Origin: Gyrodactylus bullatarudis
Taxonomy: Eukaryota > Platyhelminthes > Monogenea > Gyrodactylidea > Gyrodactylidae
Direction of reading: 5' to 3'
DNA length: 64,000 nucleotides
NCBI GenBank assembly: GCA_012064415.1
Contig: SSNU01000207.1
Location: 229,691-293,690 of the forward strand
In this document: piece after piece, positions 24,561 to 36,844 of the stretch
How the letters are laid out: each line of letters opens with the position of its first letter
Numbering within the stretch: the first letter of the stretch is position 1
The notes under the pieces: model-generated
Told to the model about the DNA's origin: nothing
Databases searched by the model: none
What the model saw: only the letters and a program-made list of their open reading frames with translations
Translations under genes and position numbers: made by a program

Positions 24561-26779
24561 ATCAAAAATATATATCTTTCATGAGCTTTTTGTACTATTG
24601 TTGAAGTCTAGTCTATAATTTTGACATACTTGAAGGGTAAAAATATAGATATATGAGTATATGATGAGTATGTCAAAATAGAAAACTAAAAAAACTTCAA
24701 TCTAAAGATGATATTTTTTTCATTTCAAGCAAAACTTTTTTATCTTGTGAAAATTTCCTTTTATCGATGCTCGAACAATGGTGTGAATTTCAAGGCAAAT
24801 CACCATGACACCACTTGTTAGAAATGTCTCAAATATAAATTTAGTTCACATACATAGGGAAAGCAAGAGACAGTCAGAAATGCATCATCACCAGCGGAGG
24901 AAACACCCAGTTTGCATCTACTTTTTCTTTGAAAAACAAATAAAAACATTTTTGTTTTATGTTTTCACTTGATAAACTACATCAATCCGAGAGATTATCA
25001 GGGGAATGAAGAAACAAATGAATCTGGCCCATAGATTAGGGGAAAAGTTTCACATGAAAAAAAACTTGCAACTTTTTGTAAGGTCACACACATATACAGA
25101 ATATATTTAATCCAAAAGTGTATTTTTCACATTCTAACGTGGAAATAAACTTTTGGAAATTTTGTATATCGTAGTTATCTTCTTATGGCTGACATTGATT
25201 ATTAACCTTTTTGTGAGATTCGGGTGATTATTCAAAATCGGAAATTCCAAGTTATTACTAGGCCGATAAAAAGTCAAAATTTGCTCATTTTAGTCATAGA
25301 ATAAACAGCTCATTTTAGTTTTATTCACATTATCGAGTAATATTTTTTTATAAGCGAGATAAAATGTCAATAAAGGTAGATATTTTAACTTGGTCAATCC
25401 AAAACTGCTTCAATATCTTAGATTCATCTACTGTAAAGAATCTTCTCAGACAATCCCTAGTTTCAATTCCATCCAATGAAAATAAAGAAACCAATTTTAT
25501 GGTATTTTTTATTTACTGCCATAAATAATGCCTACTCTCAATTGGTTGGTATATTTTGAGCATGTTCTAACAATAAACTCAAGACTGGCAATCTTTTTTA
25601 ATGCTAATACATCATATTTTGTATATAGGAATAATTTTGAAGATAAATACATTTTATGTCAATTTTTTGTCGATTTCATAAGCTCAAACATATTGAAATA
25701 TTTTACCTGCCTAGTAATTACAAAGGTCTAAACAATAAAACATTATCTAAACAAAAAGTCCCAAAGAGATATCAAAACTTAGACTTTCGTAGAAGGAACC
25801 AAAAAAGGAATCTCATTTAGAATCTTTTCGTATTATTCTTCGTGAGTATTTTTCTCGGTCGTCTCAAGGGGTACTTATCCAAAAAAGCATCTAACCCAGT
25901 GACTGGAATCCGGGGTATTTTAGAAGATAGATAATCTAGAAGCCAACTGATTAAGACTTCCTCGGATTCAGACCATCTAGTTCATTATAATTATGATTAT
26001 TATTATTAATTGGAAAATATAAGGACATTTTTTAAATTTCGATTTGGCGCTCATTTCGCATTTTTTCGAACTTTGACTGGAAAATTATTGATTCAAAAGT
26101 GGCAGAGAGAATATCTTTCCTAATAATGCAACACGTGGTTTTAACCATTAGACCGAGAAAGATGCATTCCACACATCATCTTTTCTCTCTTCAATTATGA
26201 TGAATAAGCAATCTTGTTTTCAATTGGATAAAACCATGTTTATTTGATTAGAACATGAATTTACTCAACTTGTTACCTTCCATCATCCAAGCACACATTG
26301 TGGTTCATCATTTGAAAAAATATCAATGATGTTACTAAGGTCAAGTGTGAATCATTCACAAAAACATCTTTGGAGGATAGACAAGTCATTATTCTTGAAA
26401 ATGATTACCCTGGCCATTTACACAGGTTTCTATGCCTTATAAAGTTATAGAGGTTATTAATAATAACTTATTATTACTCAATTAGCATCTGGGAATGTAT
26501 TTTGTTTGTTAAATCATGAATTATTATTATAATAAATTGTTATTTATTATTAATTTTAATAGCAAGTTTCTTGTTTTTTATTTATCGTATTTTGTAATAT
26601 CTACTAGGAAGTAGATGGATGATTTCTAATAGTTTTAACTAGTGCTGAAGCATTGCATTTTTCACTAAAACATGCAATTAGAACCTTCGATGCAATAGAT
26701 TAGTTATTTCAAACGATTGCATCAGCCTGTCAGTATAAATTAATAAGAAGAGGTAGTAAAGATAAAACATACTTACCTC
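24561..26779. other. intergenic upstream of the annexin gene
   Basis: AT-rich DNA. A degenerate trace of the inverted-repeat family lies at about 26010-26110 (GATTTGGCGCTCATTTCGCA). The annexin promoter must lie in the last few hundred bases. TATAAATTAATAAG occurs about 45 bp upstream of the ATG. Confidence 0.35.
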
Positions 26780-29700
26780 ATGAATCGTGATCCTACAACT
26801 GGTCTCAAATTAAAGCCTTCAATACGACCATTCAAAGGTTTCAATGCTGTCGAAGATTGTGAAACCCTTCGCAAGGCCCTGCATGGCTTCGGCACCGATG
26901 AAGATTCAATCATTAGTGTTCTAGGCAATAGGACTTATGACCAGCGAAAGGAAATTGCCTCTGAGTACATTTCGACATTTGGAAAGAGTTTAATTGAAGA
27001 TTTGAAATCAGAGATTGGCGATGAATTTGAAAAGATTGTTGTTAACCTTTTCAAGTCACCAATGCTGCAACTGGCGACTTCTTGCCATGAAGCCATCAAA
27101 GGAGCGGGTACAGATGAGAGACTTTTGGTTGAAGCTCTCTGTGTCTGCTCGAATGAGGAAATCAAAGAGATCAAACGGCTCTACAAGTCTGGTTAGTACT
27201 TTGATTGTTTTAATCTTTCTTCTTACTAGAATTTGATTCTGAACTCAGTGACGATATTGAAGGTGACATGTCCGGATTAGTGCAGAGGTGTCTCATTGCA
27301 CTACTTCAATGTATGAGGGATGAGATTACCAAGGAGGCGCTTGATAAATTTGACAAATCCGGTGAAAATACTCGATTGGTTGATTATCAAGTGGTTGAGC
27401 AAGATTGTGAGGAACTCTACAATGCTGGGGAAGGGTTAGTTGAAAAATATTTAACCAATAGCAATCAGTGTATTGATTGAACAATCAAAAACATAATTGA
27501 CATATTGATTTATTCCTTATAAAGCAAACTAGGCACTGATGAAGAGGTCTTTCTCAAGATCTTCTGCAAAAGAAATCCCTTCCAGATAAAGGCCATTGAT
27601 AAGATGTATCAGGAAAAACATGGAATTCCATTAACGGAGGCGATAGAGAATGAACTCGGTGGAGAAATCGGACATGCCGTTGGTCTCATGGGTAGGGATC
27701 TGCTATTCGAAACGTAAACAATGACATATGATATGACATTTTTTATCTCATTTCATATACAGGTATTAAATGAATAATCACTGTATCTCATGCTATAATT
27801 ATAATTATATCATTAATGCTAATTACATATCATGAAATGCTAAAAAAATACTTCATGAGATATTCGTCATATATCAGATATATATGTTCGAAAACAACCA
27901 ATAAGATTAAACCTTACAGCGTGATTCATTAAAAGTCACATTTCCTTAGTAACTTACTAATAGTAAGCAATGCTTACTAAGCATTAAACAGACCCCAAAA
28001 CGTGTTCTATAGAATGCCTGATTCTAAAAGAAGTCCTTATTGGAAACATTTCCAAGAAATTGGTAATAAAGGTAAAGTCATATTTAATATTCAGCTATAT
28101 GCAAAATTTGCCAGACAAGTATAAATATGAAATCAACATCTACGAGTCCATTGATTCAACATTTGAAATGCAAGCATTATACTGAATACATTTCAATAAT
28201 ACAAGGAAATATTACGAAAAGTCAACAAGAAATCTTCAAATGCGAGAAGAAGTCAATAAAACTTCCAGTTAACTCAGCAGAGCAAAAAGACTTTGACATG
28301 ACATTGCTAAAAGCAATCATCTTTGGCGATCATCCATTTACTTTGGTTGAAGAGAAATATTGGTTGAATTTATTTAAAAAATATCTTCCTAGATACACAA
28401 TAAAAAATGCTGTTACCTTTTCAAGAGATAAACTACAGGAACTGTATGATTTGCACGAAGAAAAGTTGGTAAGAAATCATTATAATACCTTAATAGAAAT
28501 TGAAACTTGCAGACGACTTGAAGGAATGTGATCTTTGTTGCTTAACTTCAGATGGTTGGAGGTCGATCAGCAAAGATAATTTCCTATCTTTGACTATCCA
28601 TTACATCGACAAAGAATTTTGCCTAAACAATTTTCTTATTAGACTTCAATATATAGAAGAAAGGGAGACAGCATTGAATATAAGTCAAATTATCGAAAGC
28701 CTACTAATGATTTATGATATAAACACAAAATGCATAGCTTGTGTTACTGATCAAGGATCAAACATGAAGAAATTCACTCAAATCAACAATTTAATTAATT
28801 ATAATTTATCCTTATTTTGTGTTGATCACCGTCTCAATAACTGCTTGAATTGTGCATTTAAAGATACAAAGCTGAGTCAATTGGAAAAGAAAATCAAAAC
28901 GTTTGCCAATAAAATAAACAGCTCTTCTCCTGCAAGACAAGAACTTTCCAATCTTAGCAGTTTGCATTCAGTTAAATTCAAAGAAATTCCAACATTATCA
29001 AAAACTCGTTGGAACACTCATTTTTTCTTGTTTGATTCAGTAGTTTCATATAAGACTATTATTCCTCTTTTTAAAGACACTCTGTTCTTAAAAGATATTG
29101 ATATAAATGATGATGAACTTGATGCAATCGAAGATATTAATATGACCTTGTCCTATGTTAAAAATGCCTCAGAAAATTTATCTGCTGAAAAATCTCCAAC
29201 ATCTTATCAATTAATAGGACTACTTGATGTTATAATCGGAGGAACAGAACTAGCAAGAGATAAGGCTGTTAATTCTATGAGTAAAACTTTCTTCACAAAT
29301 TTTCTCATAGAAGTACGAACAAGATTTTTCCAAGATGAAAAAGATGACGTTTTAAAAGCTGCTTTTTATCTCCATCCTGGATTAAAAGCCAAAAACATAT
29401 CAGTAGACAAAGAAGGTTTTTTGAAATTTATGCGAAAAAATTTTCCTTTTGTTTTTGAAAATGAAATTCTGGTTGAAGAAACTGATGAAAAGGAGAATAT
29501 ACCCCTGAATCCATACATACATTTTGGCAATACAATATATCAAAGTAAAACATGCGATTTTGAAGCTGAAGTTGATGCTTATGACATTATAAGAATCAGC
29601 AGTCCTCAAATTGAGGATATTCTTAATTTTTGGAAATCTAATAAAACAAAATTTCCTTTATTATCTAGGACTGTGAGGAGTATATATTGCATTCCAGCAA

Positions 29701-30447
29701 CTTCTTGTGCATCTGAGCGAGTTTTCAGTATTGCCGGTAGAATTGTTAATAAGCAGCGAAATAAACTATGTTATGAAAATATCAAAAAAATGATTTCAAT
29801 TAGATGTAATATGTATAGTTTATTTGAATAAATTTCTAAGCATTCAGAATTAAAGTTTACTTTTGATTAAAAAACTATAATTATGGCTTTGTGATCTTTA
29901 AAAGGGAAAAATAATGAGAATGATATAATTTTAATCGTTTAATATGAAATATATATCATGAAGTGAGATGTAAACGTAAATAATTTTAAATATATCATGA
30001 AATAATGTAAAAATACATCATGGTATATTATATCATTCTATGATATGCTTTTCAGGTACATCTCATATATCATGAAAGTCATTTTACGTTTCGAATAGCA
30101 GATCCCTACTCATGGGTATGAATTCTAATTTAATAATTCTTTTCTTTTCAAGTTAAAGCAAATACTGACAGTTGTGGATTATTCGCTGAAATCATTCACG
30201 ATGCAGTCACGTGTCTGGGCACACATGACGATGTCTTAATCAGGATAATTCCAGCCAGATGTGATGTAAGTCAAGCTTAACTTTGGTCAATTAACGAGAG
30301 GAATTTAAAATTCTTGATCAACAGATAGATCTGGAATCGATTAAAGAGCGCTATGCTCAAAAGTACGGAGAGAGTCTCTATGATCGAATCAACTCTGAGA
30401 CTGGCGGAGATTATAAGAGAATACTTTTGGAAATTATTAAGCCATGA
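26780..30447 (+). CDS. annexin, four-repeat Ca2+/phospholipid-binding protein
   Basis: Exons 26780..27191, 27230..27434, 27525..27691, 30153..30265 and 30325..30447 sum to 1020 nt, 339 aa. Family role: Ca2+-dependent binding to acidic membranes. Four annexin repeats are present. Calcium-loop motifs read GFGTDED (repeat 1), GAGTDER (repeat 2), KLGTDEE (repeat 3) and LGTHDDV (repeat 4, His in place of the usual Asp or Arg). The N-terminal leader is about 20 residues and the protein ends ILLEIIKP. Introns are 38, 90, about 2.46 kb and 59 nt. The third contains a complete hAT transposon; without it that intron would be 37 nt (gtatga...ttcaag). Exon 3 now ends at 27691, using a donor built from the last base of the target duplication plus the transposon end. 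The gene looks intact if this donor is used. Confidence 0.9.
27692..27697 (+). promoter_or_regulatory. chimeric 5' splice site, target duplication plus transposon end
   Basis: ATGG|GTAGGG: the intron's G is the last base of the CTCATGGG duplication and TAGGG is the transposon terminus. The original donor (ATGG|GTATGA) still exists in the second duplication at 30116. Using the new site keeps the annexin reading frame (Met, then G+TT = Val). Confidence 0.7.
27693..30108 (+). mobile_element. complete hAT DNA transposon in annexin intron
   Basis: 2416 bp. The 26-bp terminal inverted repeats are identical (both start TAGGGATCTGCTATTCG). They are flanked by an exact 8-bp target duplication CTCATGGG (27685-27692 and 30109-30116), the signature of the hAT superfamily. 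Subterminal regions on both sides carry several TATCATGA-like motifs, likely transposase binding sites. An open transposase gene lies inside. Perfect ends, perfect duplication and an open gene suggest recent insertion and possibly present activity. Confidence 0.93.
28014..29831 (+). CDS. hAT transposase, apparently intact
   Basis: Exons 28014..28071, 28095..28468 and 28524..29831 (introns 23 and 55 nt) sum to 1740 nt, 579 aa. It catalyses cut-and-paste movement. Seen: an N-terminal BED zinc finger (YWKHFQEIG, then CKICQ and HLKCKH). The first catalytic Asp is in LTSDGWRS, the second in CVTDQGSNMKKF. A KTRWNTHFFLFDS segment follows, and a C-terminal dimerisation region IPATSCASERVFSIAGRIV with NKQRNKL. 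All usual hAT motifs are present. The stop codon overlaps AATAAA. The 23-nt intron is even shorter than those of host genes. The acceptor of intron 2 was chosen by frame (AAG|GAATGTGAT); the nearer TTGCAG would break it. Confidence 0.88.
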
Positions 30448-30884
30448 GGAAATATACACTTTTTGTGTAAAAACTTATGGATTTTCTTTAAACTTGACTT
30501 GTTCTATACAGTAGTTGTCTTGGTGATATATCCCTACAGGTTCATCTTATTTGGTAATGAATTAGGCCATGTTTCTGAATGTTACAATTAACTAGAGGAT
30601 CTCATCGCGAGTCACTAGTAAAACTGAAATTCACAGAACATTTAGAAATAATCCAAGCATACAATAAATTTTTTTGCAAATACCCATGATTAAATTTACT
30701 TGAATCGTTTAGATTTCTCTACTGAGACTTTTACCATAAATTATTTATGAATAATTTTCTTATAATTATAAGAGATTTTATAAATTTTCTTCTATTTATG
30801 GAAGTTATATCATGGAAAGTCAAATAATTTACTGCAAGTAGTTAAAGGGAAGAAAATTTCCATTCTGTGTTATGAAAATTCGAA
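30448..30884. other. annexin 3' region
   Basis: 3' untranslated sequence is likely. The first AATAAA is at about 30663. No other gene is visible. Confidence 0.5.
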
Positions 30885-31335
30885 TATGTTAAAGATTTTT
30901 TGGAACTCTACTCATGTTGTCCACTTTTACGATTTTAAGGAAAAAATTCTGAAAAAAATTATTTTCATGAAAAACATGGTCATTTATTCAAATTTTGATG
31001 TGGCGCCAAGATCTCAATTTTTGTACTTAAAACTCAAAATACTTATTGATTTGAAAGTGAGAGTGTGGTCAAAAGAGGTTTTTTAAGATATGCATTAGAA
31101 TAGAAAGCCGAATATTGCCGATAAATTTTCGAAAGATACACGAATTTCAAGGGATTTCGATTCATAGAAATTTCATTGATTTTCAAGTAATGAAAACGAT
31201 CAAAAAATCGAAATTCAAGTCCCAAACGATAATGAGGTTATGCATTAGATCATATTTGATTTCTTGTCTTTTTGTGATCCTAAAAAACATCTTTCGACCA
31301 CTCTCACACTTTCAAACCAATAAGTATAGTAACTA
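30885..31335. repeat. inverted-repeat family, copy B
   Basis: Shares with copy A, in the same order: CTACTCATG, ATTGATTTGAAAGT, GATCAAAAAATCGAAATTCA followed by AGTCCCAAACGATAATG, and an inverted arm near the right end (CTCTCACACTTTCAAACCAA). Length about 450 bp. Coding capacity is absent. Confidence 0.65.
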
Positions 31336-31579
31336 AATGTTACTATAATCTTGATCTTCTTCAAGGCTTAGAGATATCACTTCGAGGCTATTTGAGTGTT
31401 TTGAGTTTTGTTTAGTTTAAATTAAATGAAGACTACACTATTTGTTCTAGATACTTTCGAAAAAAGAGGTTTGATACATCATCAACTCTATTGAATACTG
31501 GCCAGATATTTAGTATATAGGGATTCTCATGAATCGATGGGAATAATTACTTGATTTAAATTGAAAATATCCAGTTTAT
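31336..31579. other. intergenic, 3' of the MTHFD-like gene
   Basis: Short AT-rich spacer. The poly(A) signal of the minus-strand gene (TGAATAAA) overlaps its stop codon. Confidence 0.5.
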
Positions 31580-32567
31580 TCATCGATGATATAATGTTTG
31601 ACTTTTAAAAGATTTGCACAGGTTCAACATCAGCATGGCCACTGTCACAGGACCCATACCATTCGGTACAGGAGTGATGAGCTTTGCCTTCTCGCGAGCC
31701 TTGTCAAACTCCACATCACCCAAGACTTTCTTCTTTTGATCTATGTCAGGTAATAATCATCTTGAATAATACATCTTGGGATATATTTAATCTTGTGAAC
31801 CTACCTTTCTGAGTGAATGAACATCCAAAATCAATGACGACAGCATCATCTTTAATCCAGTCTCCCTTGAGGTAACTTGCTTTGCCCACACCACTTATAA
31901 CAAGGTCACTTTCTGAGATTATCTTCTCAATGTTTGGTGTGTATTCATTGCATCTAATGACTGTGGACTTGTGAAAATAAGTTAGAAAATCAGCTATTGG
32001 ATTGCCAATAAGTGGACCATCTCCAATAACAACAGATAATTTGCCTCTTGGATTGAAATCAATTGTCTTGAGAGTTTCATCAAGGGCTAGAGAGGCGGCA
32101 GGCAAAAAAAAGTCTTGTTCCAGAGGACTTAAATCCTTGTTTAGTTGGCCACGTGAAAGTCGAACAATGTTCTTTTGATTTAGGGCATCAACATCTTTGA
32201 GCGGATCGACCAAATTGCAAATTTCCCAATAGGGTCTGTCTTCAACCCGTAAGGGCAACTGGGTAAGGATTCCATGAACGTTTGGATTATCGTTAAGCTC
32301 TTGTATCAAATGGCGAATGAAAGACAACTTTGGAGACTTTTTAAGGCTGTGTACATGAATATGTACTCCACATTGCTCGGCAAATGCTCCTTTTCTGAGA
32401 ATAAAAGAATCTGAAGCTCCATCATTACCAACGCTAATTATATGGAGAGAAGGTGTCTTGGAATTATATCCTTGGATCTCTTTCTGAATATTTCTCTTTA
32501 TAATACTAACTATTGAAAATTTAATGACATACTTGGCTAATTTGGCTCCGTCGAAAACTCTAGACAT
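31580..32567 (-). CDS. methylenetetrahydrofolate dehydrogenase/cyclohydrolase-like, diverged active site
   Basis: Exons complement(31580..31740, 31805..32567), 64-nt intron, 307 aa, the size of a stand-alone D/C domain. Family role: interconverts methylene-, methenyl- and formyl-tetrahydrofolate. Conserved parts seen: the catalytic lysine context SFILRK (K59), the ILTQLPL glutamine (Q103), DPLKDVDAL (D125 and D127), GEWIK-like [14 protein letters not shown], and [17 protein letters not shown]. Changed parts: the family Tyr of Y-x-x-x-K is Phe (F55), the PCTP loop reads PAAS (156-159), and the cofactor GRS-x-x-VG motif reads GDGPLIG (182-188). There is no clear mitochondrial presequence. It starts 188 bp from the divergent Rab3-like gene. 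It is either a weakened or a re-purposed enzyme; relation to MTHFD1, MTHFD2 or FolD cannot be decided. Confidence 0.82.
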
Positions 32568-32755
32568 TTATGAACTTGTGGTATTTTAGCTTATTTATAA
32601 AAAAATACATTTATATTTGAAAATGTTATTTACTAGAAAAACTTGATACTTATTAAACATTATTAATTTTGTTTAAATTATCCATTTTTAATCATAATCA
32701 ACATTGATTGAGTTCGCGAATATTTTAATAATCAAAACCGACTAGTTGATCAATA
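32568..32755. promoter_or_regulatory. putative bidirectional promoter, MTHFD-like / Rab3
   Basis: 188 bp between head-to-head start codons, very AT-rich. Inferred from gene geometry; no defined element is recognised. Confidence 0.45.
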
Positions 32756-33663
32756 ATGTCAGGAAATAAGGATGCTGGAGACCAAAATTTTGACTACATG
32801 TTCAAACTTTTGATAATTGGGAATTCATCAGTCGGAAAGACTTCCTTTCTCTTCAGGTATGCCGATGATAGCTTCACATCGGCTTTCGTTTCTACAGTTG
32901 GAATTGATTTTAAAGTAAAGACTGTTTTCCGGCAAGATAAACGCTTCAAACTTCAAATTTGGGACACAGCTGGTCAAGAGAGATATAGAACCATCACTAC
33001 TGCCTATTATAGAGGAGCTATGGGATTTATTCTCATGTACGATATCACAAACGAAGATTCATTCAATGCTGTTCAAGATTGGGTAACCCAAATAAAAAAT
33101 TATTCCTGGGATAATGCACAAGTTGTTCTTGTTGGTAATAAATGTGATTTGGCAGGAGAAAGACAAGTTTCGACTGAAAGAGGACAAGAACTTGCCTCCC
33201 AACTAGGTTTGCTTTATAATTCTGATATTTATTGAATTTTAGGCTTGGAATTTTTCGAGACATCCGCCAAGGATAACATTAACGTTAAGGCAGTATTTGA
33301 GCGTCTTGTCGATATTATTTGCAGTAAACTTCAAGAGAATGGCGATCAAAATCCTACTGCTCAACAGGCATCTGTTGGCCCTAATCAACAACAAAGTGGT
33401 AAGTCAATATAGTCAGTTAAAGTCACAATATAATATTGCATTTCCTTCAAATGCCTTTTTTGAATCAATATTTAATTTTCCTGCTCTTTTAAGAGGAAGT
33501 GTCAAAAAAATCAAAATGAATCATTTCTAGGAGAGTATAAATCTTTACTGATTCTAAAAATTGATATTGTATCAAGCATTTTGTTCTATGAAATGAAAAA
33601 TTAAATTAATTCTATACTCATGTATTGTATTTTTCAGAAAATTGCATATGTGTAAGCATATAA
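32756..33663 (+). CDS. RAB3: Rab3-like small GTPase
   Basis: Exons 32756..33206, 33243..33398 and 33638..33663 (introns 36 and 239 nt), 633 nt, 210 aa. Family role: a GTP-switch on secretory and synaptic vesicles that controls regulated exocytosis. Seen: the P-loop GNSSVGKTS, switch [17 protein letters not shown] (Rab3-type), switch [22 protein letters not shown], the guanine-specificity motif NKCD, and SAKDN. The tail is Gln-rich and ends ENCICVSI. Most Rab3 proteins end in Cys-x-Cys; here CIC is followed by VSI, making a CaaX-like CVSI end. A GTAAGC inside the last codons could be another donor, ending the protein at CIC if a stop follows. The divergent neighbour is the MTHFD-like gene. Confidence 0.88.
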
Positions 33664-36004
33664 CCAACCTTTGTCTTGCTTTCAATCTTCACTAAACCTT
33701 CATTTTCAACATGTTTATTTTCAACAATCTTTTCGCTTTTCCATGTTGAATCTTTATATCCTTGAATTTTTGTTTAAAGGATTTCTTCTGTAGTTTCTTT
33801 GAAAGCTATGTATGTGTACATTGAATAGTACACACACATGTTTTAGTTTATACTGAGTTTGAGAAACTACAAAAGAAGCAGCAGCATAAACTGAGAGAGG
33901 GGGTGGTGTGACGTAGGGCGAAAATAATAAGAAAAAGGAAGACTACACACAAAAACTTTTCTCATTCTGTCCATTTATCTAAAAATAAAGAGAAAATTTG
34001 AGATAAAAGAAATTTTCATGTTTGTCTTTTTTCAAACGGAGTGTGTATTTTATCGATTTTCGATAGACCACTATTCTCAAAATTGAATTTACAGTACTCC
34101 TAGCAGTCCTTCCACTATAGACAAGCAACAAATAAAACCAGAGGAGTAATTCCCACATTAAAGCGTTTATGCGTTCAAATAATAAAAAATAAATAAGCAT
34201 ATTCTACATTATGTATGTTGCATGTTACTTTGTATACTTTTTGGAGTTGGGAGAATTCCAACCAAGTCTCTCATGGCCAAATTTATTTCGGATTTCAAAT
34301 TAAAGCTCGATTTAAATTATTGCTTTCTTCAGTTTCATTAAAAAGTAAATTATCTCAGCTTTGTTTATTTGCTTACACGTAAACTGAAAAATATTTCAAT
34401 GAATTTTAAGACAAAGAAAAGATTTAATTACACATTGGTACTTAACTCATAAGATCCAATTAGATACACTGAGATTTTCTTATTCATTTCTTTTGTTCCA
34501 TCGATTAATTGTCATTTCTTACATTACTTACTATCTGCTCTTATCAATATTCACAAATTCATAAATTTATTCTTTTTGTGGGAAATTGGAATTCAGTACT
34601 ACCATAGTAATGTAATGCAGTGAAATAAATTAAAACAATGATAATTTTTTCATTACAACTGATAAGATAGGATTTTATTATTTTTTCATCGAATGCATGA
34701 TTGATTTGTTCTGTAATTATTTTCCTTGTATATTCTACGCTAACTAAAGCTTGCTCGTCTTTCTTACATTCATGGTTATTAGTAATGGTTAATAGTAATA
34801 ACATATTACTGTTATCATGTAACACATGAAAGAAGTTATTATACATTATTTTGGACACAGAGTGTAATTTCGAGGAAAAGATTATCCTAGTCAAATTTAA
34901 ATACCCTTCTATATATTGAGTTGAGGAAAAATTCTCTTCAACTTTGTACAAAACAATCTGAGTAGGGTAATTTTGATTGGATTATTTTTCTCTCAGAGAT
35001 TACACCTCATGTAAAGAAGCAATTTACTCGTATGAAATGATATAATGTTTCATTGATTTTTATATTAGGCCCCCGCCTAGACCAACAGGGTCAGAAACCA
35101 GACATGGGCAATTGTAATTGTTAAACTTGAGTAAAACATGAAAAGATTTTCACATCCCTTTTTCGGGCGAAGAGCGAACTATTCACAACAACATTGAAAG
35201 AAATGAACCAATATTTATGATTACGATTAATATTATTATAAAGGTTATGAACTCCCCCAGCCCCAATTCCCCATTTACCCCTCCGTTGATAAAGTCATCT
35301 GTCTGTTACATTTTCAACCTCTTTCTACTGACTTGTACTCACATTCCATGAGAGGAGCTCACAATGAGAACGAATGCATTATATGACCACTTACTTATTT
35401 AGAGAAGAGAGAAATTCCATTGTAGATTTCATTGAAAAATACTATTTACTACATATTCGAGTTGAATGAATAAAATAAACTCAAATGACAACGATTAATC
35501 ATCAGACACTGTTATTATTACGTATTAGCTAACCACTTAGAAGGAAAATTGTTATCTATATAATATATTGAATTTAAAGTTGAAAATACACTTGTTATCC
35601 TACACATGACTTTGTCTTACTGCAAAAGAAGAAGTAGTAACATTAAACAAGACACATTCATACACACCAAAACACATACACAACATTCCATCAGAGATAA
35701 ATTGCATTTTTTCCGACGCCTCCAAAAATGCCCACGTTTGGAGCTAAACCCAAAGAGAGTTGAAGAGTTTAATAAATATTGAGGACAAGAATAAAAAAGA
35801 TGTGCTAATCTTAACAAATTTAAAAGGCAATTCTATTCTGATACAACCATTATGATAATATTTATTGTTTCAATTCTGTTTATTTAATATATATATACGT
35901 TATTATATTGATTGTATTTGTGTTTTCTTTTTTTATTAAATTATTATCAGTGAGAAAAATAATACTGTAATATCTATCATTCTAGCCAAGAATTTATTAG
36001 TTTT
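33664..36004. other. intergenic downstream of Rab3
   Basis: AT-rich. A 130-codon frame on the minus strand (34559-34951) lacks a normal ATG context, domains or splice logic, and I do not call it. No RNA gene seen. Confidence 0.35.
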
Positions 36005-36151
36005 TATCATTCGTAGAAGAAATAAAAGAAAATGTAGGAAAGGAAGATGATCTGATTGGCGCATTGGTTGAAGAAGTAAAGTCTATACGAGACGATTTTC
36101 ATTCTTTTACTACATCTAATGTTGAGATTGAGAATGAAATTCATTCATAGA
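36005..36151 (+). pseudogene. coiled-coil-like coding remnant
   Basis: After an acceptor-like TCATTCGTAG the frame reads EEIKENVGKEDDLIGALVEE and continues with charged heptad-like residues to a TAG. Together with the reverse-transcriptase fragment 315 bp downstream it may be the trace of a LINE-like element (ORF1 coiled coil, then ORF2). No full gene can be built. Confidence 0.3.
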
Positions 36152-36465
36152 TTTTTAAAGACTAATTCTATTACGAAATGCGATTCATTCACACGAATGT
36201 AGTATATTTTTTATATTCTTTCGAAAGAAAATCATTCCAAATACATTTTAATCAGAATTTTAATTATCAAAGGTCAACGTTTAGTACAGATTTCTCACCT
36301 CGTGTTATGGTCCTATTAGTTGCAACTTGTAGCTTACAAGGAAAAAGTCAAACTGTATTTCATGCACCACTTGAAAGCATCTTCCCTCGTCAAGCCAGAT
36401 TGAAAATTGTGCTGAAACATCTCCTCAACGAGTATCAAATTCACATGCACATAATCCTTTGAAAG

Positions 36466-36571
36466 CTCATTAGAGAAGACAAAGACCTCTTCAAAAATTA
36501 TTAGTATTACTTTTGAGTATGCAGATGATGCATTTATTGTGGCTTCCACTGTGGAGATTATCGAAAACTAA
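36466..36571 (+). pseudogene. reverse transcriptase fragment (YADD box)
   Basis: A 34-codon frame reads ...FKIISITFEYADDAFIVAS, then VEIIEN and stop. Tyr-Ala-Asp-Asp with hydrophobic strands on both sides is the catalytic box of reverse transcriptases. A stop directly precedes and follows, so it is a relic. The family is undetermined (LINE or Penelope). Confidence 0.5.
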
Positions 36572-36844
36572 GAATTTTTTCCTATAAAATCATACTTTTT
36601 CGAGTTTGTTCTGGTATACAAAATCTCAATTGAAAGTGACGATTTTATGAACAATTGCCAAGATTTTTTCAATGGATTTTACTACGAGAAAGGACAAAAT
36701 CAAGATTTTCGAATAGTTTTTGCAACATTGTGAATAAAAATATGGCTTTTAGTAAAAATTTAGTCTTTTTTCACATGTTGAAAAACATTCCTAGGAAATT
36801 TGGTAAATATATCGAAGAACGCAAGAGACCTTTCATAAGACCTA

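Noticed and set aside
26935..27236. Open frames overlapping annexin exon 1 in other frames and on the other strand
   Set aside because: Shadows of the real coding exon, which has the annexin repeats.
34559..34951. 130-codon open frame on the minus strand
   Set aside because: Starts from TTG, has no domain and an AT-driven composition with no splice or promoter context; chance is likely in so AT-rich a region.
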